DNA of 64,000 nt from Acidobacteriota bacterium (GCA_028877275.1 JAPPFP010000009.1:290889-354888); one strand, 5' to 3'. Positions 28,074-37,997 are shown, numbered from the stretch's first letter. The notes: generated from the sequence alone by a model not told the origin. Numbers and translations are program-made.

Positions 28074-31000
28074 GCGGGATGATCGCCTGGTTCGCTCGCA
28101 ACGGGGTAGCGGCGAACCTGTTGATGGTGCTGATCGTGGCCTGGGGCGTGCTCGCCCTGACCGGAATCCCGATCGAGGTCTTTCCGAGCATGGAGACCCA
28201 GAGCATCACGGTCAATGTCCCCTACCTCGGCGCGGCGCCGGAGGAGGTCGAACAGGGCGTGTGCCTGCGGATCGAGGAGGCGGTCCAGGACCTCGAGGGA
28301 GTCGACACGATCCGGTCGACGGCAGCCGAAGGTTCCGGCACGGTCGTCATCGAGCTGGAGACGGACGCGGACACACGCGAGGTGCTGGACGAGGTCAAGT
28401 CGCGGATCGACGCGATCACGACGTTTCCGGTGGAGACCGAGAAACCGATCATCCAGGAGGCGCTCATCCGCCGCCGGGTGATCACGGTTGCCATCTATGG
28501 CGACGTCGAGGAGAGGGCGCTCAAGGCGGTCGCGGAGGAGGTCCGGGAAGGGCTCTCCGACCTGCCGGACATCACCCAGGTTGAACTCGACGCGGTGCGG
28601 CCGTACGAGATCTCGATCGAGGTCTCCGAGGAGACCCTGCGGCAGTACGGCCTGACCTTCGACGAGGTCGTGCTCGCCGTCCGGCGCTCGTCGGTCGACC
28701 TGCCGGGGGGGGCCGTGAGGGCGCGGGGCGGCGAGATCCTCCTGCGCACGATGGGCCAGGCGTACCGCGGCGCCGAGTTCAGCGACATCGTGCTGCGAGC
28801 GCGGTCCGACGGCAGCCGCCTGGTTCTCGGCGACATAGCGGAAGTGAGAGACGGCTTCGCCGAGACCGACGTGACGTCCCGGTTCGACGGCCAGCCAGTC
28901 GCCCTGGTGCAGGTCTACCGGGTCGGCGACCAGAGCGCGCTGCGGCTCGCGCGCCAGGTCAAGGGCTTCGTCGCGGAACGTCAGGCGGCGCTGCCGCCCG
29001 GCCTGTCGATGACGACCTGGCTCGACGACACGGTGCCGTTGCAGGACCGGTTGCGGGTGCTGATCGAGAGCGGTCGCCTGGGTCTGCTGCTCGTGTTCCT
29101 GGTGCTGGCGCTGTTCCTGAAGTTCCGGCTGGCGCTCTGGGTGTCCGTGGGCATCGCGGTGTCCTTCATGGGCGCTCTCGGCCTGCTGCCGCTGGTCGAC
29201 GTCTCGATCAACGTGATGTCCCTGTTCGCGTTCATCCTCGTGCTCGGCATCGTCGTCGACGACGCGATCGTGGTCGGCGAGAACATCTACCGCCACTTCG
29301 AGATGGGCAAGTCGGGTCCGCGTGCCGCGATCGACGGCGCGCGCCAGGTAGCGACTCCCGTCACCTTCTCGATCCTCACCACGCTGGCCGCGTTCTCGCC
29401 GCTGATCAACTCGGTCGAAGGTCCGTCGGGAGCGATCGCGAGGACGATCCCTCTCGTCGTCATCGGTTGCCTGGCGTTCTCATTGATCGAGTCCATGCTG
29501 GTGCTGCCGAACCACCTCTCCCACCTGACCCACCGGCACGAAGAGGGAAAGGGCGGACGGTCTCTCTGGGGCTGGGCGCTCTTCCAGGGCTTTTTCGCCA
29601 ACCGGATGAAGTGGGTGATCGAGCGCGGCTACCGGCCGCTGATCGAGCGGGCGATCGAGTGGCGATACTCCACGGTCGCGATCGGTCTGGCGGTTCTGTT
29701 CATCACCGCGGGCTACGTGTTCTCGGGCCGGATGAAGTTCGAGTTCTTCCCGGACGTCGAGGCCGACAACGCGGTCGTCCTGCTGACGATGCCGCAGGGG
29801 ACGCCGGCCTCGAGCACGCTGGCCGCCGTGCGCCGCATCGAAGCGGCCGCGTTCGAACTGGAAGCCGAACTGGAGGCCGAGGGTCACGCCGGCCTGTTTC
29901 GCCACGTGATGGCAACGGTCGGGTCGCAGCCCTACGCGGCGCTCCAGCAGGCAAGCGGACCGACCGCGGGCTTCGAGGTGGCGGTCGCGGCGCCGCACCA
30001 GGGCGAAGTGAACATCGAGCTCGCGTCCTCCCAGGAGCGGACGATTCGAGCCACGGAGGTTGCCCGTCGCTGGCGCGACAAGGTGGGCCCGGTGGCCGAC
30101 GCGGTCAGAGTCGAGTACACGGCCAGTCTGGTCAGCTTCGGCTCGGCCGTGGATGTCCAGCTCACCGGCCGCAACCTCGACCACCTGCGGGCGGTGGGCG
30201 AGGAGATCAAGGCGCGTCTCGCCGACTATCCGGGCGTCTTCGACATCTCGGATTCGTTCCGCGCCGGCAAGCGGGAGATCCGGCTGGAGCTCGACCAGCG
30301 GGCGGAAGCGCTCGGCCTCAGTCTCGAGGATCTGGGCCGCCAGGTGCGACAGGGTTTCTACGGCGCCGAGGCGCAGCGCATACAGCGCGGTCGCGACGAC
30401 GTGCGGGTCATGGTGCGCTATCCGGCCGAAGAACGCGAGACGCTGGCGTCGCTCGAGGACATGCGGATCCGGACGCCGGCCGGAGCCGAGGTCCCGTTCT
30501 CGTTCGCGGGCCGCGCCGAGTTCGGCCGCGGCTTCGCGACGATTCAGCGGATCGACCGGCGCCGGGTGCTGAACATCACGGCGGATGTGGACCCGGCGGT
30601 CGTGACCGCGAACGAGGTCGTCGGCGACCTGGAGGCCAACGTGCTGCCGGCGATTCTCGCGGGCTACCCGGGCGTCGACTTCTCGTTCGCGGGCGAGCAG
30701 GAGGAGCAGCGTCAGACGTTCGAGGGCCTGTTCCGGGCCCTCGGCCTGGCGCTGATCGTGATCTACGCGCTGCTCGCGATTCCCTTCAAGTCCTACCTGC
30801 AGCCGCTGATCGTGATGAGCGCGATCCCCTTCGGCCTGATCGGCGCCGTCCTCGGCCATCGGCTGATCGGCATCAACCTGACCATGCTGTCTCTGCTCGG
30901 CCTGATCGCGCTGACCGGAGTCGTCGTCAACGACTCGCTGGTCATGGTCGACTTCATCAACCGGCGGCTGCAGATCGGCATGCCGGTCCACCAGGCGATC

Positions 31001-31282
31001 CACGATGCCGGCGCCGCCCGCTTCCGGCCGATCGTCCTGACCTCGCTGACGACGTTCGTGGGCCTGCTGCCCCTGCTGCTGGAACGGAGTTTCCAGGCCC
31101 AGTTCCTGGTCCCGATGGCGGTGTCGCTCGCCTTCGGGGTCCTGTTCGCGACCGCGATCACGCTGTTGCTCGTCCCGTCTCTCTACGCCATTCTGAACGA
31201 CTTCCGTTCCCAACTGGCGATCCACGGTGCGAAGCCCCCGGCGGCCCCGCCGGCGGACGCCGAGCCTGCGCTAGGAGCCTGA
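28070..31282 (+). CDS. RND family efflux inner-membrane permease (AcrB/MdtB-like)
   Basis: 1070 aa; overlaps the adaptor stop; GIVVDDAIVVGENIYRHFEMGKS, LIALTGVVVNDSLVMVDFINRR. Confidence 0.95.
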   Translation: MSGMIAWFARNGVAANLLMVLIVAWGVLALTGIPIEVFPSMETQSITVNVPYLGAAPEEVEQGVCLRIEEAVQDLEGVDTIRSTAAEGSGTVVIELETDADTREVLDEVKSRIDAITTFPVETEKPIIQEALIRRRVITVAIYGDVEERALKAVAEEVREGLSDLPDITQVELDAVRPYEISIEVSEETLRQYGLTFDEVVLAVRRSSVDLPGGAVRARGGEILLRTMGQAYRGAEFSDIVLRARSDGSRLVLGDIAEVRDGFAETDVTSRFDGQPVALVQVYRVGDQSALRLARQVKGFVAERQAALPPGLSMTTWLDDTVPLQDRLRVLIESGRLGLLLVFLVLALFLKFRLALWVSVGIAVSFMGALGLLPLVDVSINVMSLFAFILVLGIVVDDAIVVGENIYRHFEMGKSGPRAAIDGARQVATPVTFSILTTLAAFSPLINSVEGPSGAIARTIPLVVIGCLAFSLIESMLVLPNHLSHLTHRHEEGKGGRSLWGWALFQGFFANRMKWVIERGYRPLIERAIEWRYSTVAIGLAVLFITAGYVFSGRMKFEFFPDVEADNAVVLLTMPQGTPASSTLAAVRRIEAAAFELEAELEAEGHAGLFRHVMATVGSQPYAALQQASGPTAGFEVAVAAPHQGEVNIELASSQERTIRATEVARRWRDKVGPVADAVRVEYTASLVSFGSAVDVQLTGRNLDHLRAVGEEIKARLADYPGVFDISDSFRAGKREIRLELDQRAEALGLSLEDLGRQVRQGFYGAEAQRIQRGRDDVRVMVRYPAEERETLASLEDMRIRTPAGAEVPFSFAGRAEFGRGFATIQRIDRRRVLNITADVDPAVVTANEVVGDLEANVLPAILAGYPGVDFSFAGEQEEQRQTFEGLFRALGLALIVIYALLAIPFKSYLQPLIVMSAIPFGLIGAVLGHRLIGINLTMLSLLGLIALTGVVVNDSLVMVDFINRRLQIGMPVHQAIHDAGAARFRPIVLTSLTTFVGLLPLLLERSFQAQFLVPMAVSLAFGVLFATAITLLLVPSLYAILNDFRSQLAIHGAKPPAAPPADAEPALGA

Positions 31283-31283
31283 T

Positions 31284-32819
31284 ATGCCCCTCGCTCACAC
31301 GACTCGACTTGCCTCGTGTCGGTGCGCGGGTCTTCTGACCCGCTGCCGCCGAAGGCGGCCAAAGAGACGCGCCGGCCGTCAGGCCGGCTCCGTTCTGGCT
31401 GTGGCCGCCCTCGGCCTCGCATGCGCTGCAGAGCCCGCCAGCTACGACGTCGTCCTCGCCGGCGGCCGCGTGATGGACCCGGAGACGGGTCTGGACGCCG
31501 TCATGGATGTCGGCATCGCCGCTGGCACGGTGCGGGCGATCTCGGCGGAGAGCCTCGAGGGGACAGAAGTCGTCGACGTCTCCGGTCACGTCGTGGCGCC
31601 CGGGTTCGTCGACCTCCACGCCCACGGCCACGATCCGTTCAGCCGCGACCTGCAGGTGCGTGACGGCGTGACCGCGGCATTCGAACTCGAGGGCGGGGCG
31701 TACCCGGTCGACGAGTGGTACGAGGAGCGGGAAGGCTCCTGGCGGATCCACTTCGGCGCCACGATGGCCTACGGCGCGGCGCGCGTGCTGGCGTTCGGTG
31801 AGGACGAGCAGGAGGCGACCTACCAGGCGGCGAGCGCGCAACAGATCGAGGCGATGCAGGAGACGCTGAAGGACGGCCTGGCCCACGGTGCGCTGGGCAT
31901 CGGCCTGCCGCTCCAGTACCAGCCCGGCGCCTCGAGGTCCGAGATCTTCCGCATGTTCCAGACCGCGGCGGAAGCGGGGGTGACCGTCTTCTCCCACATC
32001 CGCTACGCGGGCGTTGTGGAGCCGGAGAGTTCGATCGCCGCGGTTCAGGAGATGATCGCCGACGCGGCCGGCTCGGGGGCCTCCGTCCACATCGTCCACA
32101 TCGGTTCGAGCGGACTGGCCCAGATGCCGACCGTCATCGAAATGATCGACCGGGCGGCCGCCGGGGGCGTCGACGTGACGACCGAGGTCTATCCGTACGC
32201 GGCGGCCTCGACCGACATCCGGGCCGCGATCTTCGATCCGGGCTGGCGGGAACGGTTGGCCGCGGACTACGGCGACATCGAGTGGGTCGCCACCGGTGAG
32301 CGCCTGGACGAGGCCGGGTTCAACGAGCGGCGGGCACTTCCCGCGTCCGAGCAGGCGACCATCATCGCGCACATCATTCCGGAGCGGGAACTCGGCGACG
32401 CGATCGCGCATCCCGCCGTGATGATCGCCAGCGACGGCGTCGGCTACGTCGACGGCCGGGCCCATCCCCGCGGCGCCGGCACGTTCGCCCGCGTGCTCGG
32501 CCGCTACTCGCGCGACGAGGGGCGGCTCAGCCTGATGGATGCGATCCGGAAGATGACCCTGGCGCCGGCCCGCCGGCTCGAGGATGTGGCGCCGGCGATG
32601 CGCAGGAAGGGCCGACTGAGCATCGGCGCCGACGCCGACATCACGGTGTTCGACCCGGAGACGGTGATCGACCGGGCGACCTTCGCCGAACCCGCCTTGC
32701 CCTCGGCGGGTATCCCGCACGTGCTGGTGGACGGCGTGTTCGTGGTCCGTGACGGGGAACTGGTCGAGGACGCGCTTCCGGGTCGGGGGATCCGGTCCGG
32801 CGTTGTCGAGGCGGACTGA
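31284..32819 (+). CDS. Exported amidohydrolase, D-aminoacylase-like
   Basis: HVVAPGFVDLHAHGHDPFSRDLQVRDGVTAAFELEGG; N-term contains REP-like repeat-encoded residues before hydrophobic SVLAVAALGLACA. Confidence 0.85.
   Translation: MPLAHTTRLASCRCAGLLTRCRRRRPKRRAGRQAGSVLAVAALGLACAAEPASYDVVLAGGRVMDPETGLDAVMDVGIAAGTVRAISAESLEGTEVVDVSGHVVAPGFVDLHAHGHDPFSRDLQVRDGVTAAFELEGGAYPVDEWYEEREGSWRIHFGATMAYGAARVLAFGEDEQEATYQAASAQQIEAMQETLKDGLAHGALGIGLPLQYQPGASRSEIFRMFQTAAEAGVTVFSHIRYAGVVEPESSIAAVQEMIADAAGSGASVHIVHIGSSGLAQMPTVIEMIDRAAAGGVDVTTEVYPYAAASTDIRAAIFDPGWRERLAADYGDIEWVATGERLDEAGFNERRALPASEQATIIAHIIPERELGDAIAHPAVMIASDGVGYVDGRAHPRGAGTFARVLGRYSRDEGRLSLMDAIRKMTLAPARRLEDVAPAMRRKGRLSIGADADITVFDPETVIDRATFAEPALPSAGIPHVLVDGVFVVRDGELVEDALPGRGIRSGVVEAD
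31322..31388 (+). repeat. REP-like palindromic element, copy A (three hairpins)
   Basis: gcgggtc-ttct-gacccgc (31326-31343), gccgcc-gaa-ggcggc (31345-31359), gccggcc-gtca-ggccggc (31371-31388); 40-nt core 31322-31361 matches 53365-53404 reverse-complement at 38/40. Confidence 0.75.
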
Positions 32820-32821
32820 GG

Positions 32822-33652
32822 TCACTGCCCGAAGCGCGGCTCCCGCTTCTCCATGAACGCCCGCACGGCCTCCTTGTGGTCCGCCGTCCGCACCGAACGG
32901 ACCATCCCCTCCGCCTCGATGGCGAGCGACTCCCGCAGACTCCCGAGCACTGCCCGGTTCACGTTCCGCTTCATGTAGCCGAGCGCCGCCCGGGGTCCGT
33001 TGGCCAGTTCGAGCGCGAGCCTACGCGCCTCCGCCGCCAGGTCGTCGAAGGGCACGATCCGGTTGACGATCCCAAGCTGCAGGCACTCCTCGGCCGGAAT
33101 GCGGCGGCCGGTCATCAGGAGCTCCTTCGCCACCGCGGGACCCACGAGGCGGGTCAGGAACCAGCTCGAGCCGTAGTCGCCGGACAGCCCGATGCGCCGG
33201 AAGGCGGTCGTGACGAAGGTGTCGTCGGCCATGATTCGCAGATCGGCGGCGAGGGCGATGGACAGCCCGGCGCCGGCCGCGGGCCCAGGCAGAGCGGCGA
33301 CGATCGGCTTGTCCAGCTCCGCCATCCGCAACGTAAGCGATTCCTGCTTCTCGATCAGCGTGGCCACGGCTTCGTCGACGGTCGGCGGCGCCTTCGGCGC
33401 TTCATCGTTCTTCCCCCGGTTCGACCCCATCCCCGAGACGTCGCCGCCGGCGCAGAACGCCCGGCCGGCGCCGGTCAGAAGGATCGCGCCGCAGCGCTCG
33501 TCCGCTTCGAGAGTCAGCAGGATGCTCCGGAGCGCGGGCGTCAGGATGTCGCCCAGGGCGTTCCGCTTCGCCGGCTTGTTCAGCGTCACCGTGGCGACGC
33601 CGTCCTCGAGGTCGCAGAGGAGTTCGTTCGTGCCGGTCTCGATCTTGGTCAT
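32822..33652 (-). CDS. Enoyl-CoA hydratase/isomerase family
   Basis: 277 aa from ATG 33652; ILLTGAGRAFCAGGDVSGMG; PIVAALPGPAAGAGLSIALAADLRIM. Confidence 0.93.
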   Translation of the reverse strand: MTKIETGTNELLCDLEDGVATVTLNKPAKRNALGDILTPALRSILLTLEADERCGAILLTGAGRAFCAGGDVSGMGSNRGKNDEAPKAPPTVDEAVATLIEKQESLTLRMAELDKPIVAALPGPAAGAGLSIALAADLRIMADDTFVTTAFRRIGLSGDYGSSWFLTRLVGPAVAKELLMTGRRIPAEECLQLGIVNRIVPFDDLAAEARRLALELANGPRAALGYMKRNVNRAVLGSLRESLAIEAEGMVRSVRTADHKEAVRAFMEKREPRFGQ

Positions 33653-33684
33653 CACTACGCCTCCTGGAACGGTCGCGGGTCGAG

Positions 33685-34860
33685 TTAGCGGGCCACGATA
33701 CCGGCGCCCGCGCCGACGCGGCAGGTGTGGATCTCCGGCCGCCGGCGGAAGCGTTGCTCGAAGGCCGCCGCGGTCCGCTCGCGCACGTGAGCGGCGGCGG
33801 CTTCGCTGGTGATCGCGGTCACGCAGCCGCCGAAGCCGGCGCCGGTTAGGCGGGCGCCGTAACAGCCTTCGGCGCCGGCGGCAGCCTCCTGGAGGACGTC
33901 GAGTTCCTCGATGCTGACGTCGTAGTCGTCGCGGGAGCTGCGGTGGGACTGGGCCATCAGGTCGCCGAGCCTGTGCAGGTCGCCTTGTCGCAGCGCTTCG
34001 GCGCCCTCCAGGACGCGGCGGCACTCGGTGACGACGTGGCGGGCGCGGCGGTCGAGCGGCGGCTCGAGCACGTGGCGCAGCCGGTCGAGGTCGGCCGGTT
34101 CGAGGTCGCGGAGCGTGGAGAGCCCCGGCAGGTGGGGCCGCAGCAGGTCGACGGCGCGGAAGCACTCGGACTTGCGGTCGTTGAAACCGGTGCCGGAAGC
34201 GAGGGCGCGGCGGACGCCGGTGTCCGCGACCAGGAAGACGAGGTCTTCGGGGGTTGGAATCAGCTCGTGCTCGAGCGATCGGCAGTCGAGCAGCAGCGCG
34301 TGTCCTTCGCGGCCGTGCACGGAGGCGAACTGGTCCATGATCCCGGACTGAACGCCGACGTACTCGTTCTCGACCTGCCGGCCGATGCCCGCGCGCTCGA
34401 TTCCATCCAGTTCGAAGCCGCCGAGTCGCTCCCAGGCGACGAGGAACGCCATCTCGACGGCCGCCGAGGAACTGACGCCGGCGCCGATCGGCAGGTCGCC
34501 GCCGAAGACGGCTTCGATCGGCGGCGCCTCGATCCCGCGCTGGCCGAGCGCCCAGGCGAGCCCCCGCGGATAGTCGACCCAGGAGGACGGCCCGTCGCGC
34601 TCCGAGACGGGCGGCTCGGGATTGACGACATCGAGCGACGCCTCCTCGCCGAGGTCGAGTGCCGCAAGCCGGGTCTCCGCGCCGCGTGCCGGTCGGGCGG
34701 CGACCCACACCGCGCGGTCGATCGCCGCCGGCAGCACCCAGCCCTCACTGTAGTCGACGTGCGCGCCCAGCAGGTTGGCCCTGCCGGGCGCGCGGGCGAC
34801 GACGTCGGGCTCGGCCCCGAAGCGATTCCGGAACGCGTCGACGAGGACGTCGACTTTCAC
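33685..34860 (-). CDS. galK: Galactokinase (GHMP kinase)
   Basis: 391 aa; APGRANLLGAHVDYSEGWVLPAAID, DLPIGAGVSSSAAVEMA, GARLTGAGFGGCVTAI. Confidence 0.92.
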   Translation of the reverse strand: MKVDVLVDAFRNRFGAEPDVVARAPGRANLLGAHVDYSEGWVLPAAIDRAVWVAARPARGAETRLAALDLGEEASLDVVNPEPPVSERDGPSSWVDYPRGLAWALGQRGIEAPPIEAVFGGDLPIGAGVSSSAAVEMAFLVAWERLGGFELDGIERAGIGRQVENEYVGVQSGIMDQFASVHGREGHALLLDCRSLEHELIPTPEDLVFLVADTGVRRALASGTGFNDRKSECFRAVDLLRPHLPGLSTLRDLEPADLDRLRHVLEPPLDRRARHVVTECRRVLEGAEALRQGDLHRLGDLMAQSHRSSRDDYDVSIEELDVLQEAAAGAEGCYGARLTGAGFGGCVTAITSEAAAAHVRERTAAAFEQRFRRRPEIHTCRVGAGAGIVAR

Positions 34861-34876
34861 TCGAGCGCCTTTGCCG

Positions 34877-35326
34877 TCAGGCGAGAAGGTGGTACATGTC
34901 GGTGCGTAGTTTGGCCGGGTCCTCGTGCCAGTCGCCGTAGACCTCCCAGCACGGACCGGCGAGCACGAGGTTCTGCTCGGCGCACCACCGGTGGATCGCC
35001 TGGTGGACGCCCGGGATTCCGCTGTAGTCGCCGTAGAGCACGGCGTGGGCGCACCGGCCCGCCGGCGTCGCCGAGCGGACGAGGCCGTCCGCGGCCCCGG
35101 TCGAGGCGGGAACCCGGACGGCCACGTCGACCTCCATCCGGTCGCCGCTGACCTCGCGGTAGAACCAGACGTTCTGGCCGGCGCCCTCGACGCCGTGTTC
35201 CCGCACGAAGGCGCCGACCCGCTCCATCAAGGGCAGGAGCTTGGCGGGAATCTCGGTGAAGGTGGCGCTGGTGCGCGCCGCCAGCAGGGGCTGTTCCTCG
35301 ACGGTGACGATCGAGATGTCGGTCAC
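34877..35326 (-). CDS. GyrI-like / effector-binding-domain small protein
   Basis: 150 aa from GTG 35326; VEEQPLLAARTSATFTEIPAKLLPLMERVGAFV...; C-term LRTDMYHLL. Confidence 0.75.
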   Translation of the reverse strand: MTDISIVTVEEQPLLAARTSATFTEIPAKLLPLMERVGAFVREHGVEGAGQNVWFYREVSGDRMEVDVAVRVPASTGAADGLVRSATPAGRCAHAVLYGDYSGIPGVHQAIHRWCAEQNLVLAGPCWEVYGDWHEDPAKLRTDMYHLLA

Positions 35327-35397
35327 TTGGTGTTCTCCTCGGGGGCACGCGCGGTGGATCAGGTCGCCCCGGAGGCTAGATCGCGTCTGCCTTGCGA

Positions 35398-37341
35398 TCA
35401 AGAGTCGACGATGGCCGCCGCTCGCAGCAGAAGATCCTGAGATTCCCGCAAGCCGCCCTCGCGGCTGGTGGCGAGCCAGACGTCGGGGAGGTCGTCGGCG
35501 ATGTCGCGGAGGTCGGCGCCGAGGGTGGCGCGGACCTTCGGTGGGAGCTGGCCGGCTAGCAGGCCGCGACCGGCGGCGAGGCGTGCGACGCCCAACTGGC
35601 AGCACCACATCATCATCCGGCATGTCCAATCCAGCGCGGCACGGCTCGGGTCGCTCTCGATCTCGTTCAACCGGTCCCTGATGACTGCAAGCGCCGCGTA
35701 CGTCCGCTGCAGCGTGGCGATGCTCAGCCGCCGGAAGCGCCGGTGGGTGAGGTCGTCGTCGATGAACCGGAGCAGATAGAACAGGGTTGTGCCGTTCATC
35801 ACCGGACCGCCGCAGTCGAGGTCGAGTGCGCCGAGGTCGACCACCGTGCGCGCCAGCGTCTCGTCTCCGTCGAAGACCAGGCGGACAGCGTGGTCGAGCC
35901 AGGCCGCTTCGTTCCTGTCCGGACCCATTGCCGCTTGGCGCGCCGCCTCGACCGACCAGGCGAAACCGGCACCGATGGAAAGCGGCAGCTCGGCTATCGT
36001 GGGTGGCTGCAGGTGTCCGTGGTCACCCCAGTCGGTGATGAGGAAACCTTGGGCACCGGCTTCCGAACCGGCCGTCGCGGCGAGCGCCAGGTTGCCGGCG
36101 GCGTTCTGCAGCCGGCCGCCGAAGCTGTGCCAACTGCTGGTGCCGGGGCACACCCAGAACTCCCTGCCTGACGCTGCGAGCCGAGCGCACTGGTGCTCGA
36201 AGGGGTGATTTGCCTCGTAGCCCCAGCACAGCGCGACCGCGTCTTCCGGGACCTGGTCGATCAGTTCGGGGTGCTCGAGGATGATGTCGCCCCAGAACAG
36301 CATCTGCCGGTCGCGCTCGGTGACGAGATCGTGGACCTGGCGCAGGAAGTCGAGGTACACGGCCGGCTTGCCCCGCTCTTCGCACGCCTCGGCGGAGCGT
36401 CCGCGGCCCAGGTCGAACGTCTCGTCCAGGCCCACGTTGAAGCGTCGGCTACCGAAGTGGGGAAGCAGTTCGGCGTAGAGGCCCGTGAGCAACTCGAGGA
36501 CGCGTGGGTCGGTGGCGCACAGGCTGAACGGCTCCGGGTCGATGGAGAAGGGGTGCTGGAAGCCCTCGGGCACTTCTGCCAGCGGCCGGTACCGATCGTG
36601 GATCAGCCAACGGTGGAAGTGGCCGAAGCTGTTCTGGTTCGGCGTCAGCTCGATGAACCGTTCCCGGCAGTAGAGATCGAGCTCCCGGATCTCCCCGGCG
36701 GTGAACGGCGAGGCGTCGCGCCAGACGTCCTCGTGGTCCGCATAGGCGTAGGTGTGTTCGACGTAGAGCTGGAGGTGGTTGATCTTCCATTCGGCGAAGC
36801 GGTCAACGAGTCGTTCGAGGTACTCCATCCGCGGCACCCGGTTCCGGCTGACGTCGAGCATCGCGCCGCGGATGGGGAAGGCCGGCCGGTCCTCGATCTC
36901 GACGGCCGGCACCTCGAAGCCGGCGGCGGCAGACCGACCGCGCAAGGCGAGCCACTGCTTCAGGGTGGAGGCCGCCCGGAACACGCCAGTCGGCGTCGCG
37001 GCCTGGACGGCGATGCCGTCCGGGCCTGTGCGCAGGCGATAGCTCTCGTCGGTCGGAAGGTCGACCCGCGAGGCTCTTTCCGTGCCCGGCGAGTCGACCG
37101 TCACCCGGCAGGCGACGCCGGCGCCGGAGCCGTTCCCGGCGCGCGCGGGGAGGAGTTGCTGCCCTGTGGTTGCCACGGCGCGCCGCAGGCCCGCGAGCGC
37201 GAACTCCAGTTCCTCCGAGGCCTCCGCCTGTTCCGTCCCCGCCGCGGTCACGTGGAGCGCAACTGGTGCGCCCGGAGGCAGGGCCAGGGGATCGGCGGCG
37301 TCAACGAGCTCGACCCGCCGCGGCGGCGGCCAAAGACTCAC
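35398..37341 (-). CDS. Glycoside hydrolase family 20 (beta-N-acetylhexosaminidase-like), no evident signal peptide
   Basis: 648 aa from GTG 37341; AFPIRGAMLDVSRNRVP, KINHLQLYVEHTYAY, FNVGLDETFDLGRG (catalytic D-E pair). Confidence 0.88.
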   Translation of the reverse strand: MSLWPPPRRVELVDAADPLALPPGAPVALHVTAAGTEQAEASEELEFALAGLRRAVATTGQQLLPARAGNGSGAGVACRVTVDSPGTERASRVDLPTDESYRLRTGPDGIAVQAATPTGVFRAASTLKQWLALRGRSAAAGFEVPAVEIEDRPAFPIRGAMLDVSRNRVPRMEYLERLVDRFAEWKINHLQLYVEHTYAYADHEDVWRDASPFTAGEIRELDLYCRERFIELTPNQNSFGHFHRWLIHDRYRPLAEVPEGFQHPFSIDPEPFSLCATDPRVLELLTGLYAELLPHFGSRRFNVGLDETFDLGRGRSAEACEERGKPAVYLDFLRQVHDLVTERDRQMLFWGDIILEHPELIDQVPEDAVALCWGYEANHPFEHQCARLAASGREFWVCPGTSSWHSFGGRLQNAAGNLALAATAGSEAGAQGFLITDWGDHGHLQPPTIAELPLSIGAGFAWSVEAARQAAMGPDRNEAAWLDHAVRLVFDGDETLARTVVDLGALDLDCGGPVMNGTTLFYLLRFIDDDLTHRRFRRLSIATLQRTYAALAVIRDRLNEIESDPSRAALDWTCRMMMWCCQLGVARLAAGRGLLAGQLPPKVRATLGADLRDIADDLPDVWLATSREGGLRESQDLLLRAAAIVDS

Positions 37342-37352
37342 GGGTCGGCGGC

Positions 37353-37997
37353 TCAGCTCCCCCGCACCTGAATGTCGACGCCGGTCGGACTCGTATGGCG
37401 GCCGCCGCCCGCGGCCGAAGTCCACGCGAGATGGTCGATCGCCCGGCCGGCGGTCGGTTCCAGTTCGTCGTCCGTCTGCCGGAACAGCACCCGCATCGTG
37501 CCGTAGTTGACGGCTAGCAGGACGTCCTTGAAGGTCTCGGCCGGACCGGGGACGTGCTTCAGCAGCCAGGAGCGGTCCTCTTCGCAGTCCGGTCCGAGGA
37601 TGTGGACGTGGTGGAAGCCGGGGTGGTTCGCGTCCTCGAGGAGTTCGATCTTCGCGCCCCAGGGATCCGTCACGAAGGAGATGTAGAGCTTCGCCGGCCC
37701 GAAGTGCCGGGGTTCCCAGAACTCCGTGGCTCCGTCGGCGAGCATCGCGGCGTGGAGTTCGTCGAGGTTGTCGACGGACCAGCCCGAGTGATCGAGTCCG
37801 GTGCCGATGCTGGGGCCGGGGGCCTTGGCGCCGCGCCAGTGGAGGTCCGCCGTCCCGGCACCGGCCCGGAAGCGGGCGGCGGCGCCGGTGAAGCCCTGCA
37901 GGACTTGACCGCCGAAGTGCCGCGCATACCAGTCGGCAGCCGCGGCGGGATCGGAGGCGTTCAGCGCGAGGCTGTCGAATCGGCAGGTGGCGGTCAT
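37353..37997 (-). CDS. VOC (glyoxalase/bleomycin resistance) superfamily protein
   Basis: 215 aa from ATG 37997; FDSLALNASDPAAAADWYARHFGG, ...DPWGAKIELLEDANHPGFHHVHILGPD. Confidence 0.85.
   Translation of the reverse strand: MTATCRFDSLALNASDPAAAADWYARHFGGQVLQGFTGAAARFRAGAGTADLHWRGAKAPGPSIGTGLDHSGWSVDNLDELHAAMLADGATEFWEPRHFGPAKLYISFVTDPWGAKIELLEDANHPGFHHVHILGPDCEEDRSWLLKHVPGPAETFKDVLLAVNYGTMRVLFRQTDDELEPTAGRAIDHLAWTSAAGGGRHTSPTGVDIQVRGS

Noticed and set aside
29480-31225. 581-aa minus ORF opposite the RND permease
   Set aside because: Shadow ORF rich in Q/R/D/H; the plus frame is a clear RND transporter.
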